Positions 33,303-42,112 are shown, numbered from the stretch's first letter. The stretch is DNA of 64,000 bases from Neisseria uirgultaei (GCF_962719845.1 NZ_CAUIYF010000001.1:124001-188000), one strand, 5' to 3'. A program made the numbers and translations. Notes: generated by a model from the sequence alone, not told the origin.

Positions 33303-33932
33303 ATGGATATTAAAACCATAGATAAGCGTATCAAACAGGCGTTTAACACTGTCCGGCAGGGCTTTCGCGGAAAGGTTGCCCGCGTCAAAGCAGCGGGCGG
33401 TGTGCAGAAAATCCAAGTCGAAGGCTTGGACGGCGAAACCGTGCAAGACTTGGAACACGCCGAAAACTTCGGCTTTACCAGCAATCCGCCCGCAGGCAGC
33501 GATTGCGTCGTCGTACCCTTGGGCGGCAAAACCAGCCACGGTATTATCGTTACCACGACAAACGGCGCGTACCGCATTACCGGTTTGTCTGATGGCGAAA
33601 CGGCGGTTTATAACGCTGACGGTGCCAAGATGGTGTTAAAAAAGGGGCGCGTCATTGAGATTGACTGCGATAAATTAAATATTAAAGCACCTGGCGGCGT
33701 AAATATTACTTCGGAAAAAGTTGAATGTTCTGCGGTATTAACCGCGCAAGGCCAAATCAACGGCAATGGAGGTATGGCCGTGCAAGGCGGTAGCGGTACG
33801 ACATTTATCGGCAATGTGGATATGGTCGGCAATTTGAATACTACCGGCGCATTAACCAACAACGGTAAAGATGTCGGCAGTAATCACAAACATACTGAGA
33901 CCAACGGTTCGGAAACCGGTGAAGTCATTTAA
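33303..33932 (+). CDS. Baseplate spike protein (Mu gp45/gpV-like)
   Basis: Membrane-piercing spike at the tip of the tail. An OB-fold domain (VARVKAAGGVQKIQVEGLDGE) is followed by beta-helix repeats (INGNGGMAVQGGSGTTFIGNVDMVGNL-like), and the tip motif NHKH (HxH) near the C-terminus, which in Mu gp45 holds an iron ion. It starts one base after the hub gene. Confidence 0.88.
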   Translation: MDIKTIDKRIKQAFNTVRQGFRGKVARVKAAGGVQKIQVEGLDGETVQDLEHAENFGFTSNPPAGSDCVVVPLGGKTSHGIIVTTTNGAYRITGLSDGETAVYNADGAKMVLKKGRVIEIDCDKLNIKAPGGVNITSEKVECSAVLTAQGQINGNGGMAVQGGSGTTFIGNVDMVGNLNTTGALTNNGKDVGSNHKHTETNGSETGEVI

Positions 33933-33945
33933 ACTGCTTTTAAAG

Positions 33946-33984
33946 GTCGTCTAAGAATCCTTATTGGGTTTTTAGGCGGCTTTC
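33946..33984 (+). terminator. Hairpin between gp45 and gp46 genes
   Basis: GTCGTCTAAGAATCC pairs with GGGTTTTTAGGCGGC, followed by TTTCT. Weak terminator or transcript-stabilising hairpin inside the tail operon. Confidence 0.5.
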
Positions 33985-34043
33985 TATATTTGTCTGACAT
34001 CAATTCACTCAAAGAAGGGGCGTTCATATCCGAAAATTCTGGT

Positions 34044-34397
34044 ATGGACGCTTTACTTAATCCCGCCACCGGCGACTACTTATTAAACCAATCCGCTCAA
34101 GGTATCGAAAACGAAGTCTATGTGCGGCTGGTTACCCCGCTGGGCAGCTACTGGGCAGAGCCCGCGCTGGGCAGCCGCCTGCACGAATTGCGCCGCATGA
34201 AAGACCTGCCGCGCATGGCGGTGCTGGCCAAGCAGTATGCCGAGCAGGCCTTGCAACCTATTTTGGATACCCGCCGTGCCCGCCGCATCAATGTGGCCGC
34301 CTCTTTGGCACGGCGCGGCTGGCTGCGGCTGGATATTGCGGCGGTGGATGCAAGCGGCCGGAGTTTGAATTTAATCCACGAGGTGCGGCTGGCATGA
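34044..34397 (+). CDS. Baseplate wedge protein (gp25/Mu gp46-like)
   Basis: The GPW/gp25 family seeds sheath assembly on the baseplate. MDALLNPATGDYLLNQ and the following VYVRLVTPLGSYWAEPALGSRL match the family. The frame is open upstream to a TTG at 33990, which would add 18 residues (SDINSLKEGAFIS). I use the ATG because the family starts close to this motif; no clear ribosome site helps. Overlaps the next gene by ATGA. Confidence 0.82.
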   Translation: MDALLNPATGDYLLNQSAQGIENEVYVRLVTPLGSYWAEPALGSRLHELRRMKDLPRMAVLAKQYAEQALQPILDTRRARRINVAASLARRGWLRLDIAAVDASGRSLNLIHEVRLA

Positions 34398-35449
34398 AAA
34401 CCAAAAACTTTGAGCAACTGCGCAGCGACTACCTGCGCGATTTGAGCAACCAACAGCCTGCCGCCCACACCCACCCCGGCAGCGACAATTACGCCCGCGC
34501 CACCGCTTTGGCCGCACTGGCCGAGGGGCAATACCAGCATCAAGAGTGGATTTTGCGGCAGGTATTTGCCGATACGGCGGACACCGCCTATTTGGAGCGC
34601 CATTGCGCCATGTACCGCATTTGGCGCAAAGCGGCTGCCGCAGCGGCGGGCAGCATCCGCATCAGCGGCGCGCCCAATACCGTTCTGCCTGCCGGGCTGG
34701 TGGCCCAAGTGGGCGACATTGCCTATCAAACCGGTGCACCGGGTCAAACCGACGGTAGCGGTCAGGTATTGATTGCCTGCCACTGCCTGAGCGCTGGTGC
34801 CACCGGTAATCAGCCGGACAACACCCCGGCCAAGCTGCAAAGCCCGCCTGCCGGCATTGAGGCAGATGCCGTGCTTACCAGCATGGTGGGCGGCACCGAT
34901 ATCGAGAGCGATGCCGCGCTGTTAGACAGGCTGCTGTCGCGTTTACGCCAACCACCCGCCGGCGGCAATGCCTACGACTATTACCGCTGGGCAATGGACG
35001 TACCGGGGGTAGAGGCGGCATTTGTGTATCCGCTGCGTCGCGGTTTGGGCACGGTGGATGTGGCCATCCTTACCGCTTCCGGTTTACCCTCTCCCGATGT
35101 GGTGCGGGCCGTGCAGCAGTATATCGACGAACGCCGCCCGGTTACCGCCAAAAACGTGCAGGTGGTGGCGCCGCAACGCGTGCCGCTCAATGTATCTGTG
35201 CGCGTATCGCTGGCCGACGGCTACACCCTGCCTGCGGTCAAGGAGGCTGCCGAGCGCGCCTTGTCAGCCTATTTCGCGACCATCAAGCCGGGCGACACCG
35301 TCTATAAAAGCCATATCGAAGCACTGATTAGCGATACCCCGGGCGTGCGCGACCGCGTGCTCGACAGTCCGTCCGCCAACCAAAACGCCGCCATCACCCC
35401 GCACATCCAATGGCTCGCCTTGGGCACGTTTGAGATGACCCTGTTATGA
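34394..35449 (+). CDS. Baseplate J protein (Mu gp47-like)
   Basis: 351 residues of the baseplate J family, which forms the wedge ring. Motifs are FEQLRSDYLRDLSNQ, RHCAMYRIWRKAAAAAAGSI, LSAGATGNQPDN and the C-terminal DVAILTASGLPSPDVV … IKPGDTVYKSHIEALISDTPGV. The gene is GC-rich and intact. Confidence 0.92.
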   Translation: MKTKNFEQLRSDYLRDLSNQQPAAHTHPGSDNYARATALAALAEGQYQHQEWILRQVFADTADTAYLERHCAMYRIWRKAAAAAAGSIRISGAPNTVLPAGLVAQVGDIAYQTGAPGQTDGSGQVLIACHCLSAGATGNQPDNTPAKLQSPPAGIEADAVLTSMVGGTDIESDAALLDRLLSRLRQPPAGGNAYDYYRWAMDVPGVEAAFVYPLRRGLGTVDVAILTASGLPSPDVVRAVQQYIDERRPVTAKNVQVVAPQRVPLNVSVRVSLADGYTLPAVKEAAERALSAYFATIKPGDTVYKSHIEALISDTPGVRDRVLDSPSANQNAAITPHIQWLALGTFEMTLL

Positions 35450-36009
35450 CTTACGCTGATTTACTCCCACTCTACTATCCGCCCGTCAGCTACGACGTAC
35501 GTGCCACCCGGCAGGCCGCCGAGCGGCAGGCGGAAGCCGCCATATTCGACGGCGTGCAAACGCAGTCGGCACAGGTGCAGGCTGCCGCCTACGCCCCCAC
35601 TGCCGGCGGCGACATCACGCGCTGGGAGCAGCTGCTCGGCATCAATCCGCCGCAGCCCGACAACTACGCCCGCCGTGTAGCCGATGTGTTGGCTAAACTC
35701 AATGAGACCGGCGGCCTGAGCATCCCGTATTTCATCCGGCTGGCTGCCGCAGCCGGCTACACCATCACCATCAGCGAGCCGCAGCCCTTCCGCGCCGGTG
35801 TAAACCGCGCCGGCGACCGTCTCGCCCGCGAAGACATTATGTGGGTGTGGTGGGTGGACGTGTCCGCCCAATCACAAACCGTGTGGTGCTTCCGCGCCGG
35901 CTCCGGCACCGCCGGCAGCCGCTTGAGCCAATACAGCGACGCCGTGATCGAGAGCCTGTTCAATCGCCTCAAGCCCGCCCACACCGCTATCCGATTTACC
36001 TACCGCTAA
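35446..36009 (+). CDS. Tail protein (Mu gp48, DUF2313-like)
   Basis: 187 residues, overlapping J by ATGA. LLPLYYPPVSYDVRA at the start and DITRWEQLLGINPPQ with GGLSIPYFIRLAAAAGYTITISEPQPFRAG are typical of the YmfQ/DUF2313 family, which joins baseplate to fibres. Its stop precedes the fibre gene by ten bases. Confidence 0.88.
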   Translation: MTYADLLPLYYPPVSYDVRATRQAAERQAEAAIFDGVQTQSAQVQAAAYAPTAGGDITRWEQLLGINPPQPDNYARRVADVLAKLNETGGLSIPYFIRLAAAAGYTITISEPQPFRAGVNRAGDRLAREDIMWVWWVDVSAQSQTVWCFRAGSGTAGSRLSQYSDAVIESLFNRLKPAHTAIRFTYR

Positions 36010-36019
36010 AGGACGATTT

Positions 36020-37976
36020 ATGCACCCCATCGAAACCCCCGATAAGACCTTCCACGACGGCGACGGCGTGTCCGAATTGGGCACCATCCTGCCCGCGTGG
36101 TGGCTCAACCAAGTGCAATCAGAGCTGCTGGCCGTGCTGACTGCGGCCGGTATCCAGCCGGATAAGTCGCAGCCTAATCAATTACTGGCAGCACTGAATA
36201 GGCTGGCTGTAGTTACCACCGCCAACCAAGAAATCGGCGGCCAAAAAACCTTTGCCGCCGAGACACAATTCCAAAGCGGCATCCACCTGTCCGCCAACCC
36301 GACGCACTGGAACGGCGGCTACAAAGCCTACATCGGCGCGGATAACGACAACGCCCACATCGTCTTCGGCGACGACACCCTGCGCCTGCACGGCGCGCAA
36401 AACCGCATCTCCTACAACAACCACGACATCTTCCACAAAGCCAACAAACCGCGTTTTGCCGAAGACATCGAAGGCAAGCCGAACACCCTGTCCGGCTACG
36501 GTATCCGCGACTTTCAAGTCAAAGAATACCGGGGCGACCTCAACGCCCTCAAAACAGACGGCATCTACGCCGTCCGCGAAGCCTCGCTGTCCCAAAACCT
36601 GCCCGTGTCCGGCCTCTCCTGCCACGTCCAAGTCATCGCCGGCACAAACCCCGGCTGGTGCCGCCAACTGGCTTACAACGCCTACACCTCCGACACCTAC
36701 GAACGCCACCAGACAAGCGGCACGGACGACACATGGAGCGCGTGGAAAAAACTCAATTCGGACGGCATCCCCGTCGGCGCGATCGTGTCCTTTCCTAAAG
36801 CCGTACAAAACCCCGCCGGCTATCTCAAAGCCGACGGCACGGCCTTTGAACAAAACACCTTCCCCGATTTGTACCGCGCACTGGGCAACAGCAACCGCCT
36901 GCCCGATTTAAGCCGTACCGACATCGGCATGACCGCGTGGTTTCCGTCCGACCGAATCCCGACCGGCTGGCTGGCGTTCGACGAAATCGCCGACCGTGTA
37001 ACCGAATCGGCGTATCCCGAACTTTACCGCCTGCTGGCCGAAAAATACGGCAGCATTGCCAACGTCCCCAAAGCCGCCGACCGCTTCATCCGCAACGCGG
37101 GCAACGGCTTGGCGGTCGGACAGGTGCAGGAAGACGCAATCCGCAACATTACCGGCAAAATCGACAGCGGCAACCGAAGCACCGAGCAACTCTTCGACAC
37201 CGCCATCCCCGAGGGCGCGTTCGGCATCGACACCGCCCGCAAAAACTGGACATACGACGCAGGCGACGGCGGCAACGACCGCCCGTCCGCCATCACATTC
37301 GACGCATCCCGCGTCGTCCCCACCGCCGACGAAAACCGCCCCAAAGCACTGGTTTTAAAACTGTGCATCAAAGCCGCCGACACCTTGGGCGAAGCCGTGT
37401 TCTGGATAAAGTCCCACGGCGAAACCGTCAACGCCGGCGCACTGGACGCTGGCACGCTGGCGCAGGGTTTGCAGGAAAAAGCCGACCGCGCCCACACCCA
37501 CACCCCCCGCCCAAATCCAAGGGCTGGACGAAAAAATCAGCACCGCCGTTGCCGCGCAATTCACACGCCAAACCATCGGCGGCGTGGATATTGTCAGATT
37601 CCCCGACGGCACAATGATACAGACCGGCAGTTACAGGTTTACAAGAAGCGGCGGCGCCATAGAAAACGAAGTCGTCTTCCCCATCGCCTTTGCCGACGGC
37701 AACGTCCGCTGCTTCGTGTCCGAACGCCATTCCGCCAGCGCCAACGGCGAAAGGCAATACAACTGGCTGTTTATCCGCGCAAAAAACCACGCCGCCGCCA
37801 TTATCACCAACTGGTACGAAGGCAGTTGCGATTGGATGGCCATCGGCAAAGCCGCCTCGGGAAACGCCGCCAGCTCCCCCTCGACAGTCCCCGGAATCGA
37901 TGAAGAAACGCTAAGGGGAATTAATGAAGACGCGCTAAATGAAATCAGAAGACTCGCCGCCAGCGGCTTCCGATAA
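36020..37976 (+). pseudogene. Tail fibre gene, out of frame at a C6 tract
   Basis: The host-binding fibre reads well up to residue 495 (EKADRAHTHT). There six C residues (37503-37508) put the rest in the wrong frame: the protein gains a 130-residue Arg/His-rich tail and stops at 37903. With one C fewer it would read AQIQGLDEKISTAVAAQFTR and QTIGGVDIVRFPDGTMIQTG and end at 37976, about 651 residues in total. The downstream part is otherwise intact and well conserved in style. The homopolymer suggests slipped-strand on/off switching, or the gene may simply be broken. Confidence 0.8.
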
Positions 37977-38039
37977 CGCCGCCGCCGACCCGCAATGCCG
38001 TCTGAAACCCCGCCGCCGCCATTCCCGACCCCTTCCGTC

Positions 38040-38212
38040 ATTCCCGCGCAGGCGGGAATCCAGACCCCCGACGCGGCAGGAATCTGTCGGAAACGGCTGA
38101 AACCACCCCCGTCATTCCCGCAAAAGCGGGAATCTAGAAACCCCCGACGCGGCAGGAATCTGTCGGAAATGACCGAAACCCCGAGATTCTAGATTCCCGC
38201 CTGCGCGGGAAT
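38040..38212. repeat. Three dRS3 repeats
   Basis: 20-mers ATTCCC-N8-GGGAAT lie at 38040-38059, 38114-38133 and 38193-38212, separated by related 50-60 bp spacers (CCCCGACGCGGCAGGAATCT occurs twice). dRS3 elements are neisserial repeats used as recombination or insertion sites. They lie just after the fibre gene and before the BrnTA pair. Confidence 0.9.
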
Positions 38213-38384
38213 GACGAAGCTTCAGACGGCACCGGATGCTTTGGCGGGCTTCAGACGGCATTGCCCGACCCCTTCAGAGTGCGAAGCCTGCCCGCAGGGT
38301 ACGGCATCGGCAAAAAAAACCGCACGGCTGAAACCGCGCGGGAAAGGACAGTCGGGCGCGCCCGATAAGCAGCGGCCGTCCCCG

Positions 38385-38687
38385 TTATTTCAATTGGGCG
38401 ACATATTGGCGCAAAACCTCGTTGATGCGCGTCTGCCAGCCCTTGCCGCCGTCGCGGAATTTTTCGACCACATCGGCGGACAGGCGTATGGTAACGAGTT
38501 GTTTCGGGGTTTTGCCTGTGTTTCGTTTTTGCATTACGCCCTTTTCTTCCAATTGTTTTTGATGGGAAAAAAGCACCTGTGCCAAGTCTTCGGGCAGGGT
38601 TTCGGCAATGGGGCGGGCAAGCGCAAAATCTTCAGCGGCAAGTTCCCGCACTTCGCCGTCAGCGTTTATTAAGGATTGACGTTGCAT
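38385..38687 (-). CDS. brnA: BrnA-type antitoxin
   Basis: BrnA represses its own operon and neutralises the BrnT RNase. 100 residues. The C-terminal ribbon-helix-helix with KQLVTIRLSADVVEKFRDGGKGWQTRINEVLRQY is characteristic. I start at 38687 (MQRQSLINADGEVREL), inside the 3' end of brnT, because brnA usually overlaps brnT. The gene is intact while its partner is frameshifted. Confidence 0.85.
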   Translation of the reverse strand: MQRQSLINADGEVRELAAEDFALARPIAETLPEDLAQVLFSHQKQLEEKGVMQKRNTGKTPKQLVTIRLSADVVEKFRDGGKGWQTRINEVLRQYVAQLK

Positions 38688-38948
38688 ATTTTTTAACCTC
38701 TCTTTTATTCGCTTTGCGAAAACTGATGACACGGATACCGTCTTTTATCGGCGTAAAACAGACAATGTGCAGGCGTTGCGTATCGCCCAGATAAGCAGCG
38801 GCAACATAACGCGGTTCGGGGTAATCTCAAAGCGGACATCGGGCACAATAGCGGCCGTTGTCCAGCGTATTTGCCCGACTAATTCAAAGGGCAAATTCCG
38901 CTCTTCGATATTGCGTTGATTTTTTTCGGAGTCAAATTCAATCTTCAT
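38659..38948 (-). pseudogene. brnT: BrnT-type toxin gene, frameshifted
   Basis: The N-terminus MKIEFDSEKNQRNIEERNLPFEL is BrnT-like. After DVRF the frame is lost and stops at 38745. In the neighbouring frame the expected sequence resumes as DYPEPRYVAAAYLGDTQRLH and FTPIKDGIRVISFRKANKRE. The lesion lies near CGCTTTGAGATTACC (about 38845), where a two-base duplication (GA) or one-base loss explains it. A ribosome site is not clear. Confidence 0.82.
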
Positions 38949-39024
38949 TGCAGCTTACAGCGTATTTTGTCGTTACATTATAAGCGGCAAAAAATCAAAA
39001 TGTAAATACAGAAAAGGAAAACCA

Positions 39025-39627
39025 ATGACCATTTACTACAAAGACCGCGCCTTTTACGACGCGGACACCCCCGAACAAGCACCCGAGGGCGCGCGCCCCA
39101 TTACGCCCGAACAACACGCCGCGCTGCTCGCCGCCCTCAATTCCGGCTGCATCGTGTCCGACGATCTGGCCGTTTCCCCACCGCGCCCGTCCGATTACCA
39201 CGAATGGGACGGAAGCGACTGGGTGCTGACACCTACCGCCAAAAAGAAAATGCTGCAACAGGCGAAGTCTGAAAAACTGGCCGAAGTCAACCGCGCCGCG
39301 CAATCCTATATCGACCGTGCGGCTGGCTTGGATAAAGTGCCGGAATTTGAGGTGGCAACTTGGACAACGCAGGCATTTGAGGCGAAAGCATGGCATGCCG
39401 ACCCCAATGCTGCCACGCCGACGCTTGACGCCATTGCCGCTTCTCGAGGCGTGCCGCCCGATGCTTTAAGGCAAAAAGCTTATGAAAAAACACTCAAATT
39501 CGAACTTTTGACCGCGCATGTTGCAAGCTTGAGGCAGGCGGCGGAAGACAAAATCAACGCCGCGGCCAATCTTGATGAATTGGCTGATATATCGCTCGTC
39601 ATCGACCTGAAAGCTGAGGCTGAATGA
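39025..39627 (+). CDS. Tail fibre assembly protein with DUF4376 domain
   Basis: Chaperone for the fibre. N-terminus MTIYYKDRAFYDADTP and YHEWDGSDWVLTP are fibre-assembly-like. From about residue 75 a DUF4376 domain follows (KLAEVNRAAQSYIDRAAGLDK … FEVATWTTQAFEAKAW). AAAGGAAAACC precedes the start. The BrnTA pair and dRS3 repeats separate it from the fibre gene. Confidence 0.82.
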   Translation: MTIYYKDRAFYDADTPEQAPEGARPITPEQHAALLAALNSGCIVSDDLAVSPPRPSDYHEWDGSDWVLTPTAKKKMLQQAKSEKLAEVNRAAQSYIDRAAGLDKVPEFEVATWTTQAFEAKAWHADPNAATPTLDAIAASRGVPPDALRQKAYEKTLKFELLTAHVASLRQAAEDKINAAANLDELADISLVIDLKAEAE

Positions 39628-39800
39628 ACCCCTACCAATTTTGCCAAAAAAAAATCGACGAATGGACGGAAATCAGCCGCCGTGCCTCGGAAACCGGCGA
39701 TATTGCCCTGTTTGAGCGGGCGGAAAAAGAAATCGCCAATTATCAAATGATCCAGAAACGCTATGCAACTGATGGAAATAACCGCAATAAAGGAGGATAA
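39624..39800 (+). CDS. Small unknown protein (58 aa), paralogue of 14552-14716
   Basis: Starts in the stop of the fibre-assembly gene (ATGA). It shares the KIDEWTEISRRASETGD … ERAEKEIANYQMIQKRY plan with the small protein in the lysis cluster. The tail is Gly/Asn-rich. Function unknown. Confidence 0.6.
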   Translation: MNPYQFCQKKIDEWTEISRRASETGDIALFERAEKEIANYQMIQKRYATDGNNRNKGG

Positions 39801-39938
39801 AAAATATTAAAGTGGGACGGCGACGTACCGGTGCGGGAACACCGGTACACCAGCCAAGCAGGGTAAGCTGCATTGACTTCAAGGCCGCCTTAGTCTCTAG
39901 AGACTTGGGCATTCTATCCAAAATTGGAGTGAGTGCAA
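39801..39938 (+). promoter_or_regulatory. Structured com leader
   Basis: Contains a perfect 9 bp stem (GTACCGGTG 39825-39833 with CACCGGTAC 39840-39848) and a 14 bp palindrome AGTCTCTAGAGACT (39892-39905). In Mu the com-mom operon is controlled at both transcription and translation; these structures could serve that. No consensus promoter was identified. Confidence 0.55.
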
Positions 39939-40052
39939 ATGCAAAACTACCGCGAACTGCGCTGCAAATATTGCGGCAGGCTGCTTGCAAAAGGCAGCGG
40001 CAGCGTACAAATAAAATGTATGCGCTGCAAAAATATCAATACCTTCAACTAA
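39939..40052 (+). CDS. com: Com-like zinc-finger translational activator
   Basis: 37 residues with two CxxC knuckles (RCKYCG and KCMRCK) 17 residues apart, as in Mu Com. Com binds the mom message and opens its ribosome site. The gene is directly upstream of the modification gene. GGAGTGAGTGCAA precedes the ATG. Confidence 0.82.
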   Translation: MQNYRELRCKYCGRLLAKGSGSVQIKCMRCKNINTFN

Positions 40053-40145
40053 TTAAAAATCATCAGAATGCTACAGAGCATCAAAACATCATGATTCATT
40101 ATATTGATAAGAGTACCAAGAGTACCCGTTATATAGGAGTAACTC

Positions 40146-40919
40146 ATGGACTATACCAAACCACAACCTATCGTCCCTTGGATGAGCGGTAAACGCCGAC
40201 TGGCAAAACACCTGTTCCCGATGTTCCCCGAACATTCCTGTTATGTCGAACTGTTTGCAGGTGGGGCGGCACTCTTTTTCCTTCGTCCGAAACCTGCCAA
40301 AGTAGAGGTACTCAACGACATCGACGGACAGCTTGTTAACCTCTACCGCGTCGTTCAGCATCATTTTGATGAGTTTGTCAGACAGTTCGAGTGGACGCTT
40401 ACGAGCCGTGAAGTCTTCTCCCGACTGCAAAGCACACCACCGGATTGCATGACCGACATCCAACGTGCCGCACGGTTCTTCTACCTACAGCACAATGCCT
40501 TCGGCGGCAAAACCGTCCAACAGTATTTCGGTACCGCAACCACATCTAAAGCATGGGACGCCTCTCAAATCAAAGCAAAACTGACCGCTGCCAAAACCAG
40601 ACTGAACGGTGTATTCGTTGAAAACGAACCGTGGGAACGGTGCTTTAAACGCTACGACCGCGAACATACCTTCTTCTATGCCGACCCACCGTATTGGCAA
40701 ACAGCAGGCTATGACCGTTCTTTTGATTGGATGCAATACGAATTATTGGCGAAATCGATGGCTGAGAGCAAAGGCAAAGTAATGCTGTCCATTAACGACC
40801 ATCCCGATATTAGAGAGTTGTTCAAAGATTTCCGAACCACCCGCCTTGAGCTTATCTATTCCGTTGGTCGGGAAAAAACGCAAAAAACCAGCGGCGAACT
40901 AGTTATCTGCAACTGGTAA
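40146..40919 (+). CDS. D12-class adenine-N6 DNA methyltransferase
   Basis: 257 residues. SAM site FAGGAALFF near residue 38 and catalytic DPPY near residue 177 are those of the Dam/D12 class. The N-terminal PWMSGKRRLAKHLFPMFPEH also fits. It occupies the place of mom in Mu, so it probably protects the phage DNA against host restriction. Its recognition sequence cannot be read. GGAGTAACTC precedes the start. Confidence 0.93.
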   Translation: MDYTKPQPIVPWMSGKRRLAKHLFPMFPEHSCYVELFAGGAALFFLRPKPAKVEVLNDIDGQLVNLYRVVQHHFDEFVRQFEWTLTSREVFSRLQSTPPDCMTDIQRAARFFYLQHNAFGGKTVQQYFGTATTSKAWDASQIKAKLTAAKTRLNGVFVENEPWERCFKRYDREHTFFYADPPYWQTAGYDRSFDWMQYELLAKSMAESKGKVMLSINDHPDIRELFKDFRTTRLELIYSVGREKTQKTSGELVICNW

Positions 40920-41066
40920 AACAAAAGCGATGGTTATCGTCGCTTTTATAAAAGTGCAAGGGAGTTGCAAATAATGCAATAAATTGCCAAAGTTTTTTCT
41001 CAGAAAATGCCGAGATTTTTCTCGGTGCGCTTCACCGTTTAACAGACCATTAAGTGGGGATAATTT

Positions 41067-41148
41067 GCGCAAAAGCTGATACAATTTCCTACGCTTCGGT
41101 GGTGCAAAAGCTGCCGTAAATTTGTGCAAAAGCTGCCGTCGCCTTACA
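41067..41148. other. Prophage right end with repeated transposase-site-like motifs
   Basis: GTGCAAAAGCTGCCGT occurs at 41102-41117 and 41124-41139, 22 bp apart as MuA sites are in Mu, and a weaker GCGCAAAAGCTGAT lies at 41067-41080. The complement of the same motif occurs in the left end. The end is set at …CGCCTTACA (41148), which is 27 nt from TTGTGCAAAA, as on the left. Confidence 0.75.
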
Positions 41149-41393
41149 GATGTTTCGATACAAGGTTTAAAACAATGGTTTGAACGGCAAAAACGCGTGT
41201 GTACCGCACTCATCCTTGTAGGTTTTAACCTGCACATTGGTTTTAAGTTTGTGCTGCTCGCAGATAGTGGCACGCGTTTGGCGGAGATGCGGGCTACCGC
41301 TTGCTAATTATTCATCGTTACCAAAAGAAGACTTAGGTGTACATTCAGGCATAGTTAACAAAACAACTAAACCTCTATTTACTGGAAAATAAA
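41149..41393. other. Right flank of prophage, no clear gene
   Basis: A short frame on each strand can be read (for example plus strand to 41307), but neither has a start signal or family likeness. It may be the remnant of a disrupted gene. Confidence 0.35.
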
Positions 41394-41741
41394 ATGACTT
41401 ATTTAAAAATAATAATAACCAGTATAGTTTTATACATTTTATTATTGCAAATTAATCTTAAAATGTTAGAAAAAAGGATTGATTTCTTAGTAGAAAATAT
41501 AGATGAATATTACCAGCAATATGGAACTTACCCAAATAATTTTGATTTTATATCAACTAAAACTAATTTTACTACTGAATCATATTGTGATTTTTGGGAT
41601 AAAAATATTGCAGGATATGGTAATTGTTACTTCGTAAAGAATGATAAAAACTATACTATTTTAGTCATGGGTTTCTCATCGAAAATACTGTTTTCATCTC
41701 ACAATAAAATAAAAGAATTCAATTCAAATAAATATGATTAA
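41394..41741 (+). CDS. Unknown AT-rich small membrane protein
   Basis: 115 residues. An N-terminal transmembrane segment (IIITSIVLYILLLQI) is followed by a soluble part with YYQQYGTYPNNFDFIS, which looks like the region after the first helix in pseudopilins. Base composition is far more AT-rich than the core genome, so recent acquisition is likely. Function unknown. Confidence 0.55.
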   Translation: MTYLKIIITSIVLYILLLQINLKMLEKRIDFLVENIDEYYQQYGTYPNNFDFISTKTNFTTESYCDFWDKNIAGYGNCYFVKNDKNYTILVMGFSSKILFSSHNKIKEFNSNKYD

Positions 41742-41789
41742 ATACAACAAGCAAGCCGTAGCCCGCATGAAATCTTTAGTTTTCCGTAG

Positions 41790-41809
41790 GTCGGATTCTC
41801 GAATCCGAC
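41790..41809. repeat. REP palindrome
   Basis: GTCGGATTCTCGAATCCGAC with CCGTAG before it. Variants recur at 42696-42715 and 42767-42786 and inside the prophage at 16897-16916. The unit AAGCCGTAGCCCGCAT precedes two of them. Confidence 0.75.
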
Positions 41810-41814
41810 ATTAC

Positions 41815-42055
41815 TTTAATCGTATTCAATAGAAAAGTCCGCATTGCCGCCACCCCAATTATGCGGATAAATACCCTATTTGACATAACGGTGAAACGTA
41901 GAAAACCAGCAATCGGAATTTGCCCTACATAGCCATGTCTGACCGGATTGAAATACAGATAATCAAAATGGCAGGCAAAATTGGTCTCATCGCGGATAGT
42001 ATGTTCCCCAAAGCGTTTTGCCAAAGCCTGAGATTGCCACCGATTAAATATTGGT
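41815..42055 (-). pseudogene. RAYT (REP-associated tyrosine transposase) 3' fragment
   Basis: Minus-strand reading gives RFGEHTIRDETNFACHFDYL and NPVRHGYVG, then after a frameshift FHRYVK and YPHNWGGG, which together match the C-terminus of RAYT enzymes. The N-terminal catalytic half with the HUH motif is missing and the remnant is frameshifted. RAYTs mobilise REP palindromes, which flank this fragment. Confidence 0.75.
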
Positions 42056-42112
42056 AAAAAAGGAAAGCCTACAAGTTTAAAATTTAAATTTCCAGCTAAA
42101 TAAGGTTTTACT

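Larger units (their letters stand above)
3272..41148 (+). mobile_element. Mu-like transposable prophage, near complete
   Basis: Gene content and order follow phage Mu from repressor and transposase to com and a DNA-modification gene. The left end is placed at TGTGGGGGAC because the same sequence starts the second copy at 62121 and because it has a site (3288-3298 region) whose complement TTGTGCAAAA lies 27 nt from the end, exactly as at the proposed right end (…CCTTACA at 41148). A further similar site is at 3373-3390. Flanking pentamers are TGATG on the left and GATGT on the right, so a clean 5 bp target duplication is not seen. Most structural genes are intact; the tail fibre gene is out of frame. 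Confidence 0.85.

Noticed and set aside
36252..36911. 219-codon Thr/Pro-rich frame overlapping the tail fibre gene
   Set aside because: Low-complexity shadow of the GC-rich fibre frame, without start signal or family likeness.
38040..38212. CRISPR-like array of palindromic repeats
   Set aside because: Repeats are the dRS3 type (ATTCCC-N8-GGGAAT), only three copies with related spacers and no cas genes.
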